A DNA stretch of 64,000 nt, taken from NCBI GenBank assembly GCA_007133465.1, contig SLMP01000004.1:1-64000 (forward strand), in the 5' to 3' direction. The stretch is from Nitriliruptoraceae bacterium (GTDB lineage: Bacteria; Actinomycetota; Nitriliruptoria; Nitriliruptorales; Nitriliruptoraceae). The position numbers and the translations under genes are program-made. The notes under the pieces were generated by a model. The model was not told where the DNA came from. It did not search any database and worked only from the letters and a program-made list of their open reading frames with translations. Of the stretch, positions 32,694 through 41,901 are shown in pieces. Position 1 is the stretch's first letter. Each line of letters opens with the position of its first letter.

Positions 32694-35255
32694 ATGACCA
32701 GCTTCCTGTGTAACGGGCGGACCGTCGAGGTCGGCGAGCACCCGCACCTGCTCGCCGCCCTGCGCGAGGAGCTGGACGTCACGTCCCCGAAGGACGGGTG
32801 CGCGCCGGAGGGCCGGTGCGGGTGCTGCGCGGTCCTGGTCGACGGCCGCGCGGTGCTGTCCTGCCGCACGCCATTGGCCCGGGTCGAGGGGCGCAGCGTG
32901 GTCACCCTCGAAGGGCTGCCCGAGGAGGAGCGCCGGCGGCTCGCGGAGGCGTTCGCGGCCGCCGGCGCCGTGCAGTGCGGCTTCTGCACCCCCGGGATCC
33001 TCGTCCGGACCAAGGAGCTGCTGGACCGGTACGGCGCCGACCTCACCCGGTACCAGGCGGCCACCCGGCTCGGGGCGCACCTCTGTCGCTGCACCGGGTA
33101 CCTGTCGATCCTCGACGCCATCGAGGCTCTGGCCGGGGGCACGGCGAGCGCACCGACCCCCATCACCGGGGTCGGCTCCGACGGTGCTCGCTACGAGGCC
33201 ACGGCGCTCGCGCTCGGCGACCGGGGCTACGTCGCGGACCTCCGCGTCCCCGGGATGCTCCACGGGGCGCTGCGCCTGGCCGACCACGCTCGGGCCGAGG
33301 TGGTGGCGATCGACCCGCAGCGTGCGGCCGGGATGCCGGGCGTCGTCGCCGTGCTGACCGCCGCCGACGTCCCCGGGGAGCTGCGCGTCGGGCTGCTCGA
33401 ACGGGACTGGCCGGTCTTCGTCCCGGAGGGCGGGCGGACGTCCTACCTCGGTGACGTCCTCGCGATGGTCGTCGCGGAGACCCAGGCGCAGGCACGCGCG
33501 GCGGCCGACGCCGTCGAGGTGGCGCTGCGGCCGCTCACCCCGGTCACGGACCCCCTGCGTGCGATGGCGGACGACGCGGAGACGGCCGTCTGGGGAACCA
33601 CCGGCAACGTCCTGTCCGTCTCGCGTTATCGGCGCGGCGACGTCGCGGACACGCTGGCCAGCTCGGCCCACGTGGTCACGGAGGTGTTCGAGACCCAACG
33701 GGTCGAACAGGCCTACCTGGAACCGGAGGCGACGCTCGCCGTCCCCGACGGCGACGGGCGGCTCCACGTCTCCTCCGGCGGGCAGGGCGTGTGGGACGAC
33801 CGCGACCAGCTCGCGGCCGTGCTCGGCGTGGCGCCCGAGCAGGTCACGGTCGAGCTCGTCAGCAACGGCGGCGCGTTCGGCGGCAAGGAGGACCTCAGCA
33901 ACCAGGCGCAGACGGCGCTGGCCGCGTGGGTCACGGGTCGGCCGGTGGTCTGCGTCCTGACCCGCGAACAGAGTCTGCGCCTGCATCCGAAGCGGCACCC
34001 GATCAGGCTGGCGTACGAGGTGGGCTGCGACGCCGATGGCATGCTGACCGGGCTGCGCGCCCGACTGGTGGGGGACACCGGGGCGTACGCGTCGGTGGGA
34101 GCCAAGGTGCTCGAGCGCGCGGCCGGGCACGCCACCGGGCCCTACGTGATCCCGGCGGTCGACGTCGAGGCGGTCGCCGTGCGCACCAACAACCCGGTCA
34201 GCGGGGCGTTCCGCGGGTTCGGAGTGAACCAGGCCAGCTTCGCGATCGAGGGGGCGCTCGACCGGCTGGCCGAGCGGGTCGGGCTCGACCCGTGGGAGCT
34301 GCGGCGCCGCAACGTGATCGTGCCGGGAGCGGTCTGGGGACCCGGGCAGGTCATGGACGCCGGCGCCAGCGGTGCGCTGGCCTGCCTGGAGGCGATTCGG
34401 CCGCACGCCGAGGCGGCTCGCGCGGCCGGCGCGGCGTGCGGGCTGGGGCTCGCGATGAAGAACTCGGGGCTCGGCAACGGGGCCCGGGAGCTCTCGCGGG
34501 CGACCGTGCGCTTCGACCCGGACGGGACGGTCGAGGTGCGCCACTGCTGGACCGAGATGGGCCAGGGCGTGCACTCGGTCGCCGTGGCCGTCGCCTGCGA
34601 GGAGCTCGGGGTGGCGGCCGACCAGGTCCGCGTGGTCGTCGACACCTCGCGCGAGCTCGGCGCCGGCCAGACCACCGGGTCGCGCGGGACGCTGCTCGGG
34701 GCGGGAGCGGTCCGCGACGCCTGCGCCGCTGCTCGCGACGACGGCTGCCGGCCCGGCGTCGAGTACGGCGGCAGCTTCCTCGTCGACTGGACCGACGCGA
34801 TCCAGGACGGCGTCGAGCACCCGACGATCCACGCCGCGTTCGGCTACGCCTGCCACCTCGTCGTGCTGGGCGACGACGGCGAGGTGGCCCGCGTGGTGGC
34901 CGCTCACGACGTCGGCCGTGCCGTCAACCCGACCCTGTGCCGCGGCCAGGTGGAGGGCTCGGTCCACATGGGGCTCGGGTACGCGCTCAGCGAGGACTTC
35001 CCCGCCGACGAGGAGGGACGGCCGCTGCACCTCGGCCTCGGACCGCTCGGGATCCTCCGGGCCCGCGACATGCCGCCGGTCGAGACGATCCTGCTGGAGC
35101 ACCCGCAGCCCGGCGCCCCCTACGGCATCAAGGGCATCGGGGAGATCGGGTCGGTGCCGACCGCGCCTGCCGTCGCGGCCGCGTTGCACGCACGCGACGG
35201 CCGATGGCGCCACCGGCTGCCACTGCGGCCCGCCGGGCGCGAACGGCGGGACTGA
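32694..35255 (+). CDS. FAD-less xanthine-dehydrogenase-like molybdenum hydroxylase (2Fe-2S domain fused to Mo domain)
   Basis: Molybdenum hydroxylase of 853 residues. Residues 1-150 form the two-[2Fe-2S] module: Cys36, Cys42 and Cys45 in CAPEGRCGCC, Cys57, then QCGFCTPG and HLCRCTGY. The molybdopterin part follows with SNGGAFGGKEDLSNQ, GAFRGFGVNQASFAIEGALD and the catalytic Glu in GIKGIGEIGSVPTAPAV near the C-terminus. No FAD (CoxM) domain is present in the chain or next to it, so another electron acceptor or partner is required. This layout matches the selenium-dependent xanthine dehydrogenase group (XdhD-like). No internal UGA is needed. The start lies 18 bases after the permease. Confidence 0.85.
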   Translation: MTSFLCNGRTVEVGEHPHLLAALREELDVTSPKDGCAPEGRCGCCAVLVDGRAVLSCRTPLARVEGRSVVTLEGLPEEERRRLAEAFAAAGAVQCGFCTPGILVRTKELLDRYGADLTRYQAATRLGAHLCRCTGYLSILDAIEALAGGTASAPTPITGVGSDGARYEATALALGDRGYVADLRVPGMLHGALRLADHARAEVVAIDPQRAAGMPGVVAVLTAADVPGELRVGLLERDWPVFVPEGGRTSYLGDVLAMVVAETQAQARAAADAVEVALRPLTPVTDPLRAMADDAETAVWGTTGNVLSVSRYRRGDVADTLASSAHVVTEVFETQRVEQAYLEPEATLAVPDGDGRLHVSSGGQGVWDDRDQLAAVLGVAPEQVTVELVSNGGAFGGKEDLSNQAQTALAAWVTGRPVVCVLTREQSLRLHPKRHPIRLAYEVGCDADGMLTGLRARLVGDTGAYASVGAKVLERAAGHATGPYVIPAVDVEAVAVRTNNPVSGAFRGFGVNQASFAIEGALDRLAERVGLDPWELRRRNVIVPGAVWGPGQVMDAGASGALACLEAIRPHAEAARAAGAACGLGLAMKNSGLGNGARELSRATVRFDPDGTVEVRHCWTEMGQGVHSVAVAVACEELGVAADQVRVVVDTSRELGAGQTTGSRGTLLGAGAVRDACAAARDDGCRPGVEYGGSFLVDWTDAIQDGVEHPTIHAAFGYACHLVVLGDDGEVARVVAAHDVGRAVNPTLCRGQVEGSVHMGLGYALSEDFPADEEGRPLHLGLGPLGILRARDMPPVETILLEHPQPGAPYGIKGIGEIGSVPTAPAVAAALHARDGRWRHRLPLRPAGRERRD

Positions 35256-35264
35256 CCCCGGCGC

Positions 35265-36971
35265 TCACTCACTCCCCGGCGCCGACGAGCCGGGTCCGGT
35301 GCCCCGCACCGTGCGGGCGATGCGCTTGGCGAAGGTGTAGACGCGCCGCAGGTGCTCGATCGCTTCGGAACCGCGCGAGTACGCCGCCACCCGTTGCGGT
35401 GCGTCGGCGGCGATGCGGGTGGCACGGAACGCCGCGGCCGCCGCGAGCAGTTCGTTGACCTCGGGCTTCGCCTCCAGGACCTGTTGCGCGAGCTCGCCGT
35501 CCTCGGCTTCGAAGGCCGCCAGCGAGGTGCGCAGCAGGTCCAGCATCATGGCGTGGAAGTCGCTGACGACCGCGAGGGTCTCGTCGCTGACGGGTACCCC
35601 CTCCTCGATGCGCCGCTGGCCGACCCGGACGAGGTCGTGCTTGACGATGTCGCCCACCAGCTCGAGGTAGCTCGCCACCTCGAGGAGGTCGGTCAGCTCC
35701 TGCGACTGACCGTCGGTCAGCTGGCCGTCGCCGATCCGCCGCAGGTAGGTGAGGATCGCCTCGTGCAGGTCGTCGATCTCGTCGTCGGCGCCCGCCAGGT
35801 CCGTCAGCTCGTCGGTGGACCCGCTCAGGATCAGCGGCACGGCCCCATCGACCTGGGTGATGACCCGCCGTCCCATCCGGGCGAGCTCCTTGCGGGCGAG
35901 GTCCAGCGCGATCGCCGGAGCGGACAGCACGCTGGTGTCGAGGTACTTCGGTTCGGCGCCCAACTCACCGGGCCGGGGCGGTACGAGTCGCTCCACGAGG
36001 GCTGCGAGCTGGCGGGTGAAGGGCAGGAACAGCAGCAGCATGCCCGTCTTGGCGATCGTGTAGGCGTTGGCGATCTGCCGCGGCGACTCCGCGGCGAGGC
36101 GGGCACGGCCCTGGAGGTGCTCGGCGCCCGGTGAGATGGCGGTGGCGAGCGCCGCGATCGGGCGGAGCAACAGCAGCATCAACGTGACGCCGATCGCGTT
36201 GAACAGCACGTGGACGAGGCCGGCCCGCAGCGCGACGGGCGGACGACCGATCGTCGCGAGCATCGTCGTGACGGCGGTGCCGAGCGAGGCGCCGAGCGCG
36301 ATCGCGATACCGGTCTCGAGCGGCACGAGCCCCTGGCTCGCCATCACGACGACCAGCCCGATGGTCGCGGTGGACGACTGCACGAGCGCCGTGAACCCGG
36401 CGCCGATCAGCACGCCCGGCAGCGGTCCGCGGTCGGCGGCCATGAGGTCGAGGAACGGTTGGTACTCCTGCAGCGGCGCCATCGCCCCCTGCATCACCCC
36501 CATGCCGAGGAACAGGATGCCGAGGCCGGCGACTGCCGTGCCGAGCTGGCGGACCTGGGCCCGGCGTGCGACGAACTGGGCGAGGACACCGCCGGCGATC
36601 ATCCCGAACGAGTAGGCGACGATGTCGAAGGCGATGATCTGCGCGGTCAACGTCGTGCCGACGTTGGCGCCGATGATGATGCCGACCGAGTGCGCGAGGG
36701 TCAGCAGGCCGGCCGACAGGAACCCGATCACGAGCACCATCGTCACCGTGGACGACTGGATCGTGGCGGTGACGAGGATCCCGGTCAGCACGCCCTTGAC
36801 GCGGTTCGACGAGGCTCGGCCGAGCATGTTCGCGAGCGAGCTCCCCGCGAGGCCCCTGAGGCCCGCGGTCACCCCGTTCATCCCGTGCAGGAACAGCGCG
36901 AGGCCGCCGGCGAAGGCCATCGCCACCATGGCGACCGATCCCTCGCCGCCGACGCCGTTCAGGACCTCCAC
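35265..36971 (-). CDS. Na/Pi cotransporter family protein with PhoU-like domain
   Basis: Membrane phosphate transporter-like protein of 568 residues. The N-terminal 330 residues contain two inverted repeats each with the QSS signature (TATIQSSTVTMVLVIGF and ALVQSSTATIGLVVVMA), the hallmark of the PF02690 family. The C-terminal 200 residues are helical and PhoU-like (DEIDDLHEAILTYLRRIG, LEVASYLELVGDIVKHDL). The start is a GTG at 36971. It converges with the dehydrogenase gene, ten bases from its stop. It probably imports phosphate with sodium, or exports it; the fused PhoU-like part suggests control by phosphate status. Confidence 0.9.
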   Translation of the reverse strand: MEVLNGVGGEGSVAMVAMAFAGGLALFLHGMNGVTAGLRGLAGSSLANMLGRASSNRVKGVLTGILVTATIQSSTVTMVLVIGFLSAGLLTLAHSVGIIIGANVGTTLTAQIIAFDIVAYSFGMIAGGVLAQFVARRAQVRQLGTAVAGLGILFLGMGVMQGAMAPLQEYQPFLDLMAADRGPLPGVLIGAGFTALVQSSTATIGLVVVMASQGLVPLETGIAIALGASLGTAVTTMLATIGRPPVALRAGLVHVLFNAIGVTLMLLLLRPIAALATAISPGAEHLQGRARLAAESPRQIANAYTIAKTGMLLLFLPFTRQLAALVERLVPPRPGELGAEPKYLDTSVLSAPAIALDLARKELARMGRRVITQVDGAVPLILSGSTDELTDLAGADDEIDDLHEAILTYLRRIGDGQLTDGQSQELTDLLEVASYLELVGDIVKHDLVRVGQRRIEEGVPVSDETLAVVSDFHAMMLDLLRTSLAAFEAEDGELAQQVLEAKPEVNELLAAAAAFRATRIAADAPQRVAAYSRGSEAIEHLRRVYTFAKRIARTVRGTGPGSSAPGSE

Positions 36972-37030
36972 CGCGCCGCCCCGTCCTCGTCACCGTCCGT
37001 TCCCCGGTGGGACCCTATCGGTGGGGGAGG

Positions 37031-38452
37031 TCAGCCCGCGGCGTACGGCGGGTGGCGGTCCCCCCACGGGGCGGCCTGTTCGAGCTGGGCGGCGAGGCGC
37101 AGCAGCCCGGCCTCGTCCCAGGGCCGCCCGACGAACTGCACACCGACCGGGCCGACGTCCGGGTCGTGGTGCAACGGCAGGCTGATCGCCGGCTGCCCGG
37201 TGAGGTTGGCCAGCGGGGTGAGCCCGACCAGGCGGGCCTGGTCCGCGAACACCGCCTCGCCGGGCAGGTCCCGGTAGGCGCCGTTGTCGCGGGACGGGCC
37301 GGTCAGCACCGGGGTGAGCAGGGCGTCGAGGTGGGCGGTCGCGCCGATGATCGCCCGGCTCGCCAGCTGCAGCCGGAACTGCGCGGCGGCGAGGTCGGCG
37401 GCGGTGCGCGTGCGCCCGACCTCCGCGAGCCAGACGTTGACCGGCTCGAAGGTCGCGGGGTCGAACGGCTGGGAAGCGAGGTTCGCCCCCCACAGCGTCA
37501 GCACGAGGTCGGCGAGCCCGGGGTCCTCGGGGAGGACCGCTTCCTCGACGGTGTGCCCGAGCCCTTCGAGCAGCGCGACGGTCGTGTCGATCGCCGCGTC
37601 GACGCTCGGGTGCAGGGTCGCCGGCCCCGTCGGGCCTCGGCGGAGCACCCCGATCCGCAACCGGTCGACCGGCTCGTCGAGGGCCGCGGACCACGGGCGC
37701 GCCGGCGGGGGCGCCATCCCCGGGTCACCCGGCTCGTAGCCCGCCATCACGTCGAGCAGCAGGGCCGCGTCGGCGACCGTGCGCGTCAGCGCCCCGGACG
37801 TCGACAGGCCGAACGACAGCTCCCCGAGCACCGGGCCGTTGGAGACGCGGTCGCGTGACGGCTTGAGCCCGACCAGCCCGTTGACCGCGGCGGGGATGCG
37901 GATCGACCCGCCGCCGTCGGACCCCTGGGAGACGGCGCAGAGCCCGGCGGCGAGCGCCGCGGCCGCCCCGCCCGACGACCCGCCGGCGTTGCGGCCGAGC
38001 TCCCACGGGGTCGAGCACGGCCCGAGCATCGCGGTGTCGGTGTGCGCGATGGTCCCGAACTCCGGGACGTTGGTCTTGCCGAGCGGGATCGCGCCGGCCC
38101 GGAGCAGCCGGGCCACGCTGTGCTCGTCGACCGGGGCCACGAAGTGCTCCCAACTCCGCGTCCCCATCGTCAGCCGGGCGCCGGCGAGGAAGTGCAGGTC
38201 CTTGATCGACGCCGGCACCCCGTGCAGGGGGCCGAGCTCCTCGCCGGCAGCCGCGCGCTCGTCCGCGGCGTCGGCGCCGTCGCGGGCGCGGTCGGCCAGG
38301 ACCTCGACGTAGCTGCCGATGGCCGGGTCGAGCCGCTCGATCCGGGCGAGGTAGACCTCGACGAGCTCCCGGGCCGAGACCTCGCGGGTGCGGAGTCGCC
38401 GGACCAGCATGGTCACGGGCGCGAAGGCGAGCGCGAGGTCGTCGTGCGGCAC
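37031..38452 (-). CDS. Amidase (amidase signature family)
   Basis: Amidase signature hydrolase of 473 residues acting on a C-N amide bond; substrate unknown. The Ser-cisSer-Lys triad is intact: Lys84 in ASIKD, the cis-Ser159 in GGSSGGAAAALAAG and the nucleophile Ser183 in GGSIRIPA. The length matches stand-alone amidases rather than GatA context, as no gatB/gatC is nearby. The GTG at 38452 is chosen because GGGAG lies eight bases upstream; the frame is open back to 38518. It lies about 80 bases downstream of the second ABC permease on the same strand. Confidence 0.9.
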   Translation of the reverse strand: MPHDDLALAFAPVTMLVRRLRTREVSARELVEVYLARIERLDPAIGSYVEVLADRARDGADAADERAAAGEELGPLHGVPASIKDLHFLAGARLTMGTRSWEHFVAPVDEHSVARLLRAGAIPLGKTNVPEFGTIAHTDTAMLGPCSTPWELGRNAGGSSGGAAAALAAGLCAVSQGSDGGGSIRIPAAVNGLVGLKPSRDRVSNGPVLGELSFGLSTSGALTRTVADAALLLDVMAGYEPGDPGMAPPPARPWSAALDEPVDRLRIGVLRRGPTGPATLHPSVDAAIDTTVALLEGLGHTVEEAVLPEDPGLADLVLTLWGANLASQPFDPATFEPVNVWLAEVGRTRTAADLAAAQFRLQLASRAIIGATAHLDALLTPVLTGPSRDNGAYRDLPGEAVFADQARLVGLTPLANLTGQPAISLPLHHDPDVGPVGVQFVGRPWDEAGLLRLAAQLEQAAPWGDRHPPYAAG

Positions 38453-38530
38453 GGCGGGGCTCCCGGTCGAGGATCGATGCGTCGCGTGCGACGCTACTGC
38501 GCGGGGCGGTCGCGCCACACCGGGCTCGCG

Positions 38531-39625
38531 TCACACCTGCCCGGCCGCCGAGGTCGTGGCCCGCCCGGCACCGATGCGCAGCTCCAGGCGGCGCCCCGCG
38601 AGGGCGGTGAGGGGGACGAGCAGGACGCAGAGGACCGCGGCGATCGTCAGGTCGAGCCAGACGTCACCGACCGTCGCGCCCTCCACGGCGGCGGCGTAGA
38701 CCGGCCGCAGGAAGTAGAAGGTGGGGCCGAGCCGCGCGATCCAGGCCGGCAGGTCCGGCCAGACGAAGAAGATCACCGGGAACACCAGCAGCATCCCGCC
38801 GAGCTTCCACGCGGCGAACAGGGTGTTGGTGTCCGGCGCCCACGCTCCCGCGACCAGCCCGATCTGCGCCATCATCGCCGCCCCCAGCACGACGCCGAGC
38901 AGGGTCACCGTCGGCGCGGTGGCGAGCACGCCGTTGATCGCCAGGGTCATGACCCCGGCAGCGACGGCGAGCAGCCAGCCGAGCGCGCCCTTCGCGAGCA
39001 GGAACTCCGACATCGTCGCCGGCGTGACGAGCACCGCCTGGAGGGTGCCCTTCTCCTTCTCCTCGACCAGGCCCGCCGCGGGGATCATCCCCCCGGCGAT
39101 CGCCACCGACATCATCACGATCAGCGGCAACATCCGCAGGTCGAAGGGCACCCCGGCCTCGCCGAGCAGGACCACCTCGACGCCGACCGGCGCGCGGTCG
39201 TCCTCGAGACCACGGACGAGGTCGAGTGCGGTGACCCCGAGCAGGATCCGGTCCGAGGCGAGCGACTCCCCGCCGACGAACAGGCCGAGTTCCGGCTGCT
39301 CGCCGGCGCGGACCGCCGCGTCGAACCCCGGGGGCAGCACCAGCCCGGCGTCGAGGTCACCGGCCTCGACCTGCGCGCGCAGCCGGTCGGCGGCGTCGAG
39401 GACGGTCACCTCGATGCCCTCGAGCGCCCGTGCCTGCGCGACCAGCTCTGAGCTGCCGAGGTCCACGATGCCGAGGCGCGGCTCGGAGGCGAACAGCCCG
39501 CCGAACACGCCGCGGACCACCAGTGTCAGCAGGACGGGCAGGACCAGCGCCCACAGGACCAGCGGCGAGCGCGGCCCCAGCCGGAGATCCTTGCGGAGCA
39601 CCTGCCAGGTCCGTGACCACGACAC
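38531..39625 (-). CDS. ABC-2 type exporter permease
   Basis: Membrane subunit of an ABC exporter, 364 residues. One helix lies near the N-terminus (about 20-40, LVLWALVLPVLLTLVV), then a long extracytoplasmic loop (about 45-175) rich in Asp/Val/Leu, then five helices in the C-terminal half with the ABC-2 motif GLVEEKEKGTLQAVLVTPAT. This matches NatB/YhfE-like and DrrB-like permeases. The start is a GTG at 39625 with AGGAGG nine bases upstream, 14 bases after the preceding permease gene. It is third in an ATPase-permease-permease operon. Confidence 0.88.
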   Translation of the reverse strand: MSWSRTWQVLRKDLRLGPRSPLVLWALVLPVLLTLVVRGVFGGLFASEPRLGIVDLGSSELVAQARALEGIEVTVLDAADRLRAQVEAGDLDAGLVLPPGFDAAVRAGEQPELGLFVGGESLASDRILLGVTALDLVRGLEDDRAPVGVEVVLLGEAGVPFDLRMLPLIVMMSVAIAGGMIPAAGLVEEKEKGTLQAVLVTPATMSEFLLAKGALGWLLAVAAGVMTLAINGVLATAPTVTLLGVVLGAAMMAQIGLVAGAWAPDTNTLFAAWKLGGMLLVFPVIFFVWPDLPAWIARLGPTFYFLRPVYAAAVEGATVGDVWLDLTIAAVLCVLLVPLTALAGRRLELRIGAGRATTSAAGQV

Positions 39626-39639
39626 CTCCGACCACCTCC

Positions 39640-40725
39640 TCAGACGCGTGCGACCCGGCGGCGCAGCACCACCACGCCGACCGCGAACGCCACCAGACAC
39701 CACCCCGCGAGCACGGCCAGGTCGGCGCCGACCTGCGACCAGCCATCGCCGTACGCGGTCACCCCGACGATCACGCGGACGAGCCCGTACGTCGGCAACG
39801 CCTGGACCCACGCGGCCGCGGAGCCCGGGAACAGCACGCTGAAGGCCGGCACGGTCAGGGGGATCATGAACAGCGCGCTCCAGAACACGATCCCGATGAA
39901 GTCCCGGCCGAGCGACCCCGCGATCATCGCCATGCCGGTGACCAGGACCGACCCGAGCAGCAGCGCCACGGCGAGGATCGTCCAGCCGCGTACGAAGGTG
40001 CCGGTGGCGAGCAGGATCAGCAGCGCCTGGCCGAACGCGAGCCCGGTCCCCAGCAGCGACTTGGCCGCCAGCACGTCGCTGACGCGCGCCGGGGTGACGA
40101 GGATCGCGGTGATCGTGCGCTGGTGGATCTCCGCGGCGATCAGCGAGGCGAGCGCGAACATCTCGACGAGCAGCACGAGGAAGACGAGCAGCGGCCGGAG
40201 CTGTTCACGGAGGCTGACCTGCGCCCCCGCACGGTCCGTCCCGACGATCGCCTCGTCGACGGCGGGGACGGTCACCGGTGGCGTCTCGCCGGCGACGAGG
40301 TACGCCAGTTCGCGTACCAGGGCGGTGAGCGCCGGGCGGAGCTCCTCCGGGGCGTCGGCGGGGAGCAGCACCCGGACGGTGGTCGGCGCCCCCGCGGCCA
40401 CGTCGGCGAGGAAGCCCGGAGGGAAATCGAGCCCCGCCACGACCTCGTCGCCCGCCGCGACGGCCGTCTCGAGCGCCACCGCATCGTCGAAGGCGACGAC
40501 GTCGAGCCCGTCGGCTGCGCCCGCGAGGCCCGTGAGCACCGGGCCGGCGCCCTCCAGTCGCACCCCCAGGGGCACGGTCTCCTCGACCGTGGCCGGCAGC
40601 AACCAGAACAGCAGGACGTAGGCGACGAGGCCGAGGAGCGACACGGAGACGTAGAACCGGTCACGGGCGAACGCCCGGAGGTCCTTGGCCAGGATCGCGG
40701 CGACGATCCCGCGGCGCGCGCTCAC
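39640..40725 (-). CDS. ABC-2 type exporter permease
   Basis: Paralogue of the next gene, 361 residues with the same layout: an N-terminal helix (VSLLGLVAYVLLFWLLP), a large extracytoplasmic loop, and five C-terminal helices with AAEIHQRTITAILVTPARVS. Its ATG overlaps the stop of the ATPase gene by four bases (ATGA), so the two are translationally coupled. The two permeases probably form a heterodimer. The exported substrate cannot be deduced; NatAB-type sodium or drug export is typical of the family. Confidence 0.88.
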   Translation of the reverse strand: MSARRGIVAAILAKDLRAFARDRFYVSVSLLGLVAYVLLFWLLPATVEETVPLGVRLEGAGPVLTGLAGAADGLDVVAFDDAVALETAVAAGDEVVAGLDFPPGFLADVAAGAPTTVRVLLPADAPEELRPALTALVRELAYLVAGETPPVTVPAVDEAIVGTDRAGAQVSLREQLRPLLVFLVLLVEMFALASLIAAEIHQRTITAILVTPARVSDVLAAKSLLGTGLAFGQALLILLATGTFVRGWTILAVALLLGSVLVTGMAMIAGSLGRDFIGIVFWSALFMIPLTVPAFSVLFPGSAAAWVQALPTYGLVRVIVGVTAYGDGWSQVGADLAVLAGWCLVAFAVGVVVLRRRVARV

Positions 40726-41579
40726 GTCAGTCCCCGCCCCGCGAACGCGACGAACACGTCCTCGAGGGTGGCCTCCTCGGTGTGGATCGTGAGCACCTCC
40801 GGACGCCCGACCAGATCGGCCAGCAGGTCGGTGTCGCCGTCACCGTCGAGCGAGATGACCTGTTCCTCGATGCCGCCGGCACCGCGCAGCCGGACGCGGA
40901 CGCTACGGGTGCCGTGGCGCAGCTTGAGCTCCTCGGGGGCGTCCATCGCGAGGATCCGGCCGGTGTCGATGAAGGCGACCCGGTCGGCGAGCTCGTCGGC
41001 CTCGTACATGTCGTGGGTGGTGAGCAGGACCGCCGCGCCGCGCGCCGCCTCGTCCCGGATCAGCCGGCGGATCGTGCGGGCGGACACCGGGTCGAGCCCG
41101 TCGGTCGGCTCGTCCAGGAACAGCACGTCGGGTGCGTTGACCAGCGCCCGGGCGACCATCAGCCGCTGCCGCATGCCCTTCGAGTAGCCGCTGACCCGGT
41201 CCCCGCCCCGTTCGCTCAGCCCGACCCGCGCGAGGAGCGCGTCCACGTCGAGCTCACGGATGCCGAACAGCCGCCCGAAGAACCGCAGGTTCTCCCGGGC
41301 GGAGAGGTTCGGGTAGACGTTCTTCTCCTCGAAGCACACCCCGATCCGGGCCTGGATCGCCGCCCGGTCGGCGACGCCGTCGAGCCCGAGCACCGCGACG
41401 CGCCCCGCGGCGGGAGTCAGCTGCCCCGTCAGCAGCTTGATCGTGGTCGACTTGCCGGCGCCGTTCGGGCCGAGCACCCCGAAGACCTCCCCGGGGGCGA
41501 CGGCGAACGAGACCCCGTCGACCGCGACGAGCTCGCCGTAGGCGTAGGCGAGGTCCTCCGCGACGACCGCGGCGTCCAT
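40722..41579 (-). CDS. ABC exporter ATPase
   Basis: ATP-binding subunit of the exporter, 285 residues. Walker A is GPNGAGKST, the signature is VSGYSKGMRQRL, Walker B is VLFLDEPTDGLDPVS and the H-loop is LLTTHDM, all intact. The C-terminal extension resembles NatA/CcmA-type exporters. The ATG at 41579 follows GAGGAGCTCGACCGAC and is preferred to a start at 41627. First gene of a three-gene operon, diverging from the alpha-glucan phosphorylase gene across 320 bases. Confidence 0.92.
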   Translation of the reverse strand: MDAAVVAEDLAYAYGELVAVDGVSFAVAPGEVFGVLGPNGAGKSTTIKLLTGQLTPAAGRVAVLGLDGVADRAAIQARIGVCFEEKNVYPNLSARENLRFFGRLFGIRELDVDALLARVGLSERGGDRVSGYSKGMRQRLMVARALVNAPDVLFLDEPTDGLDPVSARTIRRLIRDEAARGAAVLLTTHDMYEADELADRVAFIDTGRILAMDAPEELKLRHGTRSVRVRLRGAGGIEEQVISLDGDGDTDLLADLVGRPEVLTIHTEEATLEDVFVAFAGRGLT

Positions 41580-41901
41580 GTCGGTCGAGCTCCTCGGTCC
41601 GGGACGGTGGGCGCGTCGCACCACCACGGTGAGCGTGCTTCGGGCGGGCAGGGGCCGGGTAGGGCCGTGCTGCGCGGTGGGTAGGGCCGCTGGTCCGTGG
41701 CGGCCGACGTGACCGCCGGAGGCCGACGCGTGCGCGCTCTGGGCGCGGGCGGCGGCGCAGCGGAGCGCCTATCTTGTGCGCCGCACCCCGTGGTGGTGGC
41801 GCTCCCGAAGGCGCCCGGTGCCGAGCTTCTCGCCGGCCGGTGTGCCTCCAGTTCGCACCGCGCCTGCATGGCAGCGGCATCCTGTCCAAGGAGACCTCCT
41901 C
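41580..41901. other. Divergent promoter region, ABC exporter / alpha-glucan phosphorylase
   Basis: About 320 bases. An 11-base direct repeat GGGTAGGGCCG occurs at 41657-41667 and 41679-41689, 22 bases apart (two helical turns), and could bind a regulator. Otherwise no promoter boxes are clear and no small gene is convincing. Confidence 0.4.

Noticed and set aside
31149-35213. A 1354-codon minus-strand frame opposite the permease and molybdenum hydroxylase
   Set aside because: Arg/Gly/Asp-rich nonsense without homology, exactly opposite two well-conserved genes.
32694-35255. Selenocysteine in the molybdenum hydroxylase
   Set aside because: The frame has no internal TGA, and enzymes of this group use a labile selenium atom rather than selenocysteine.
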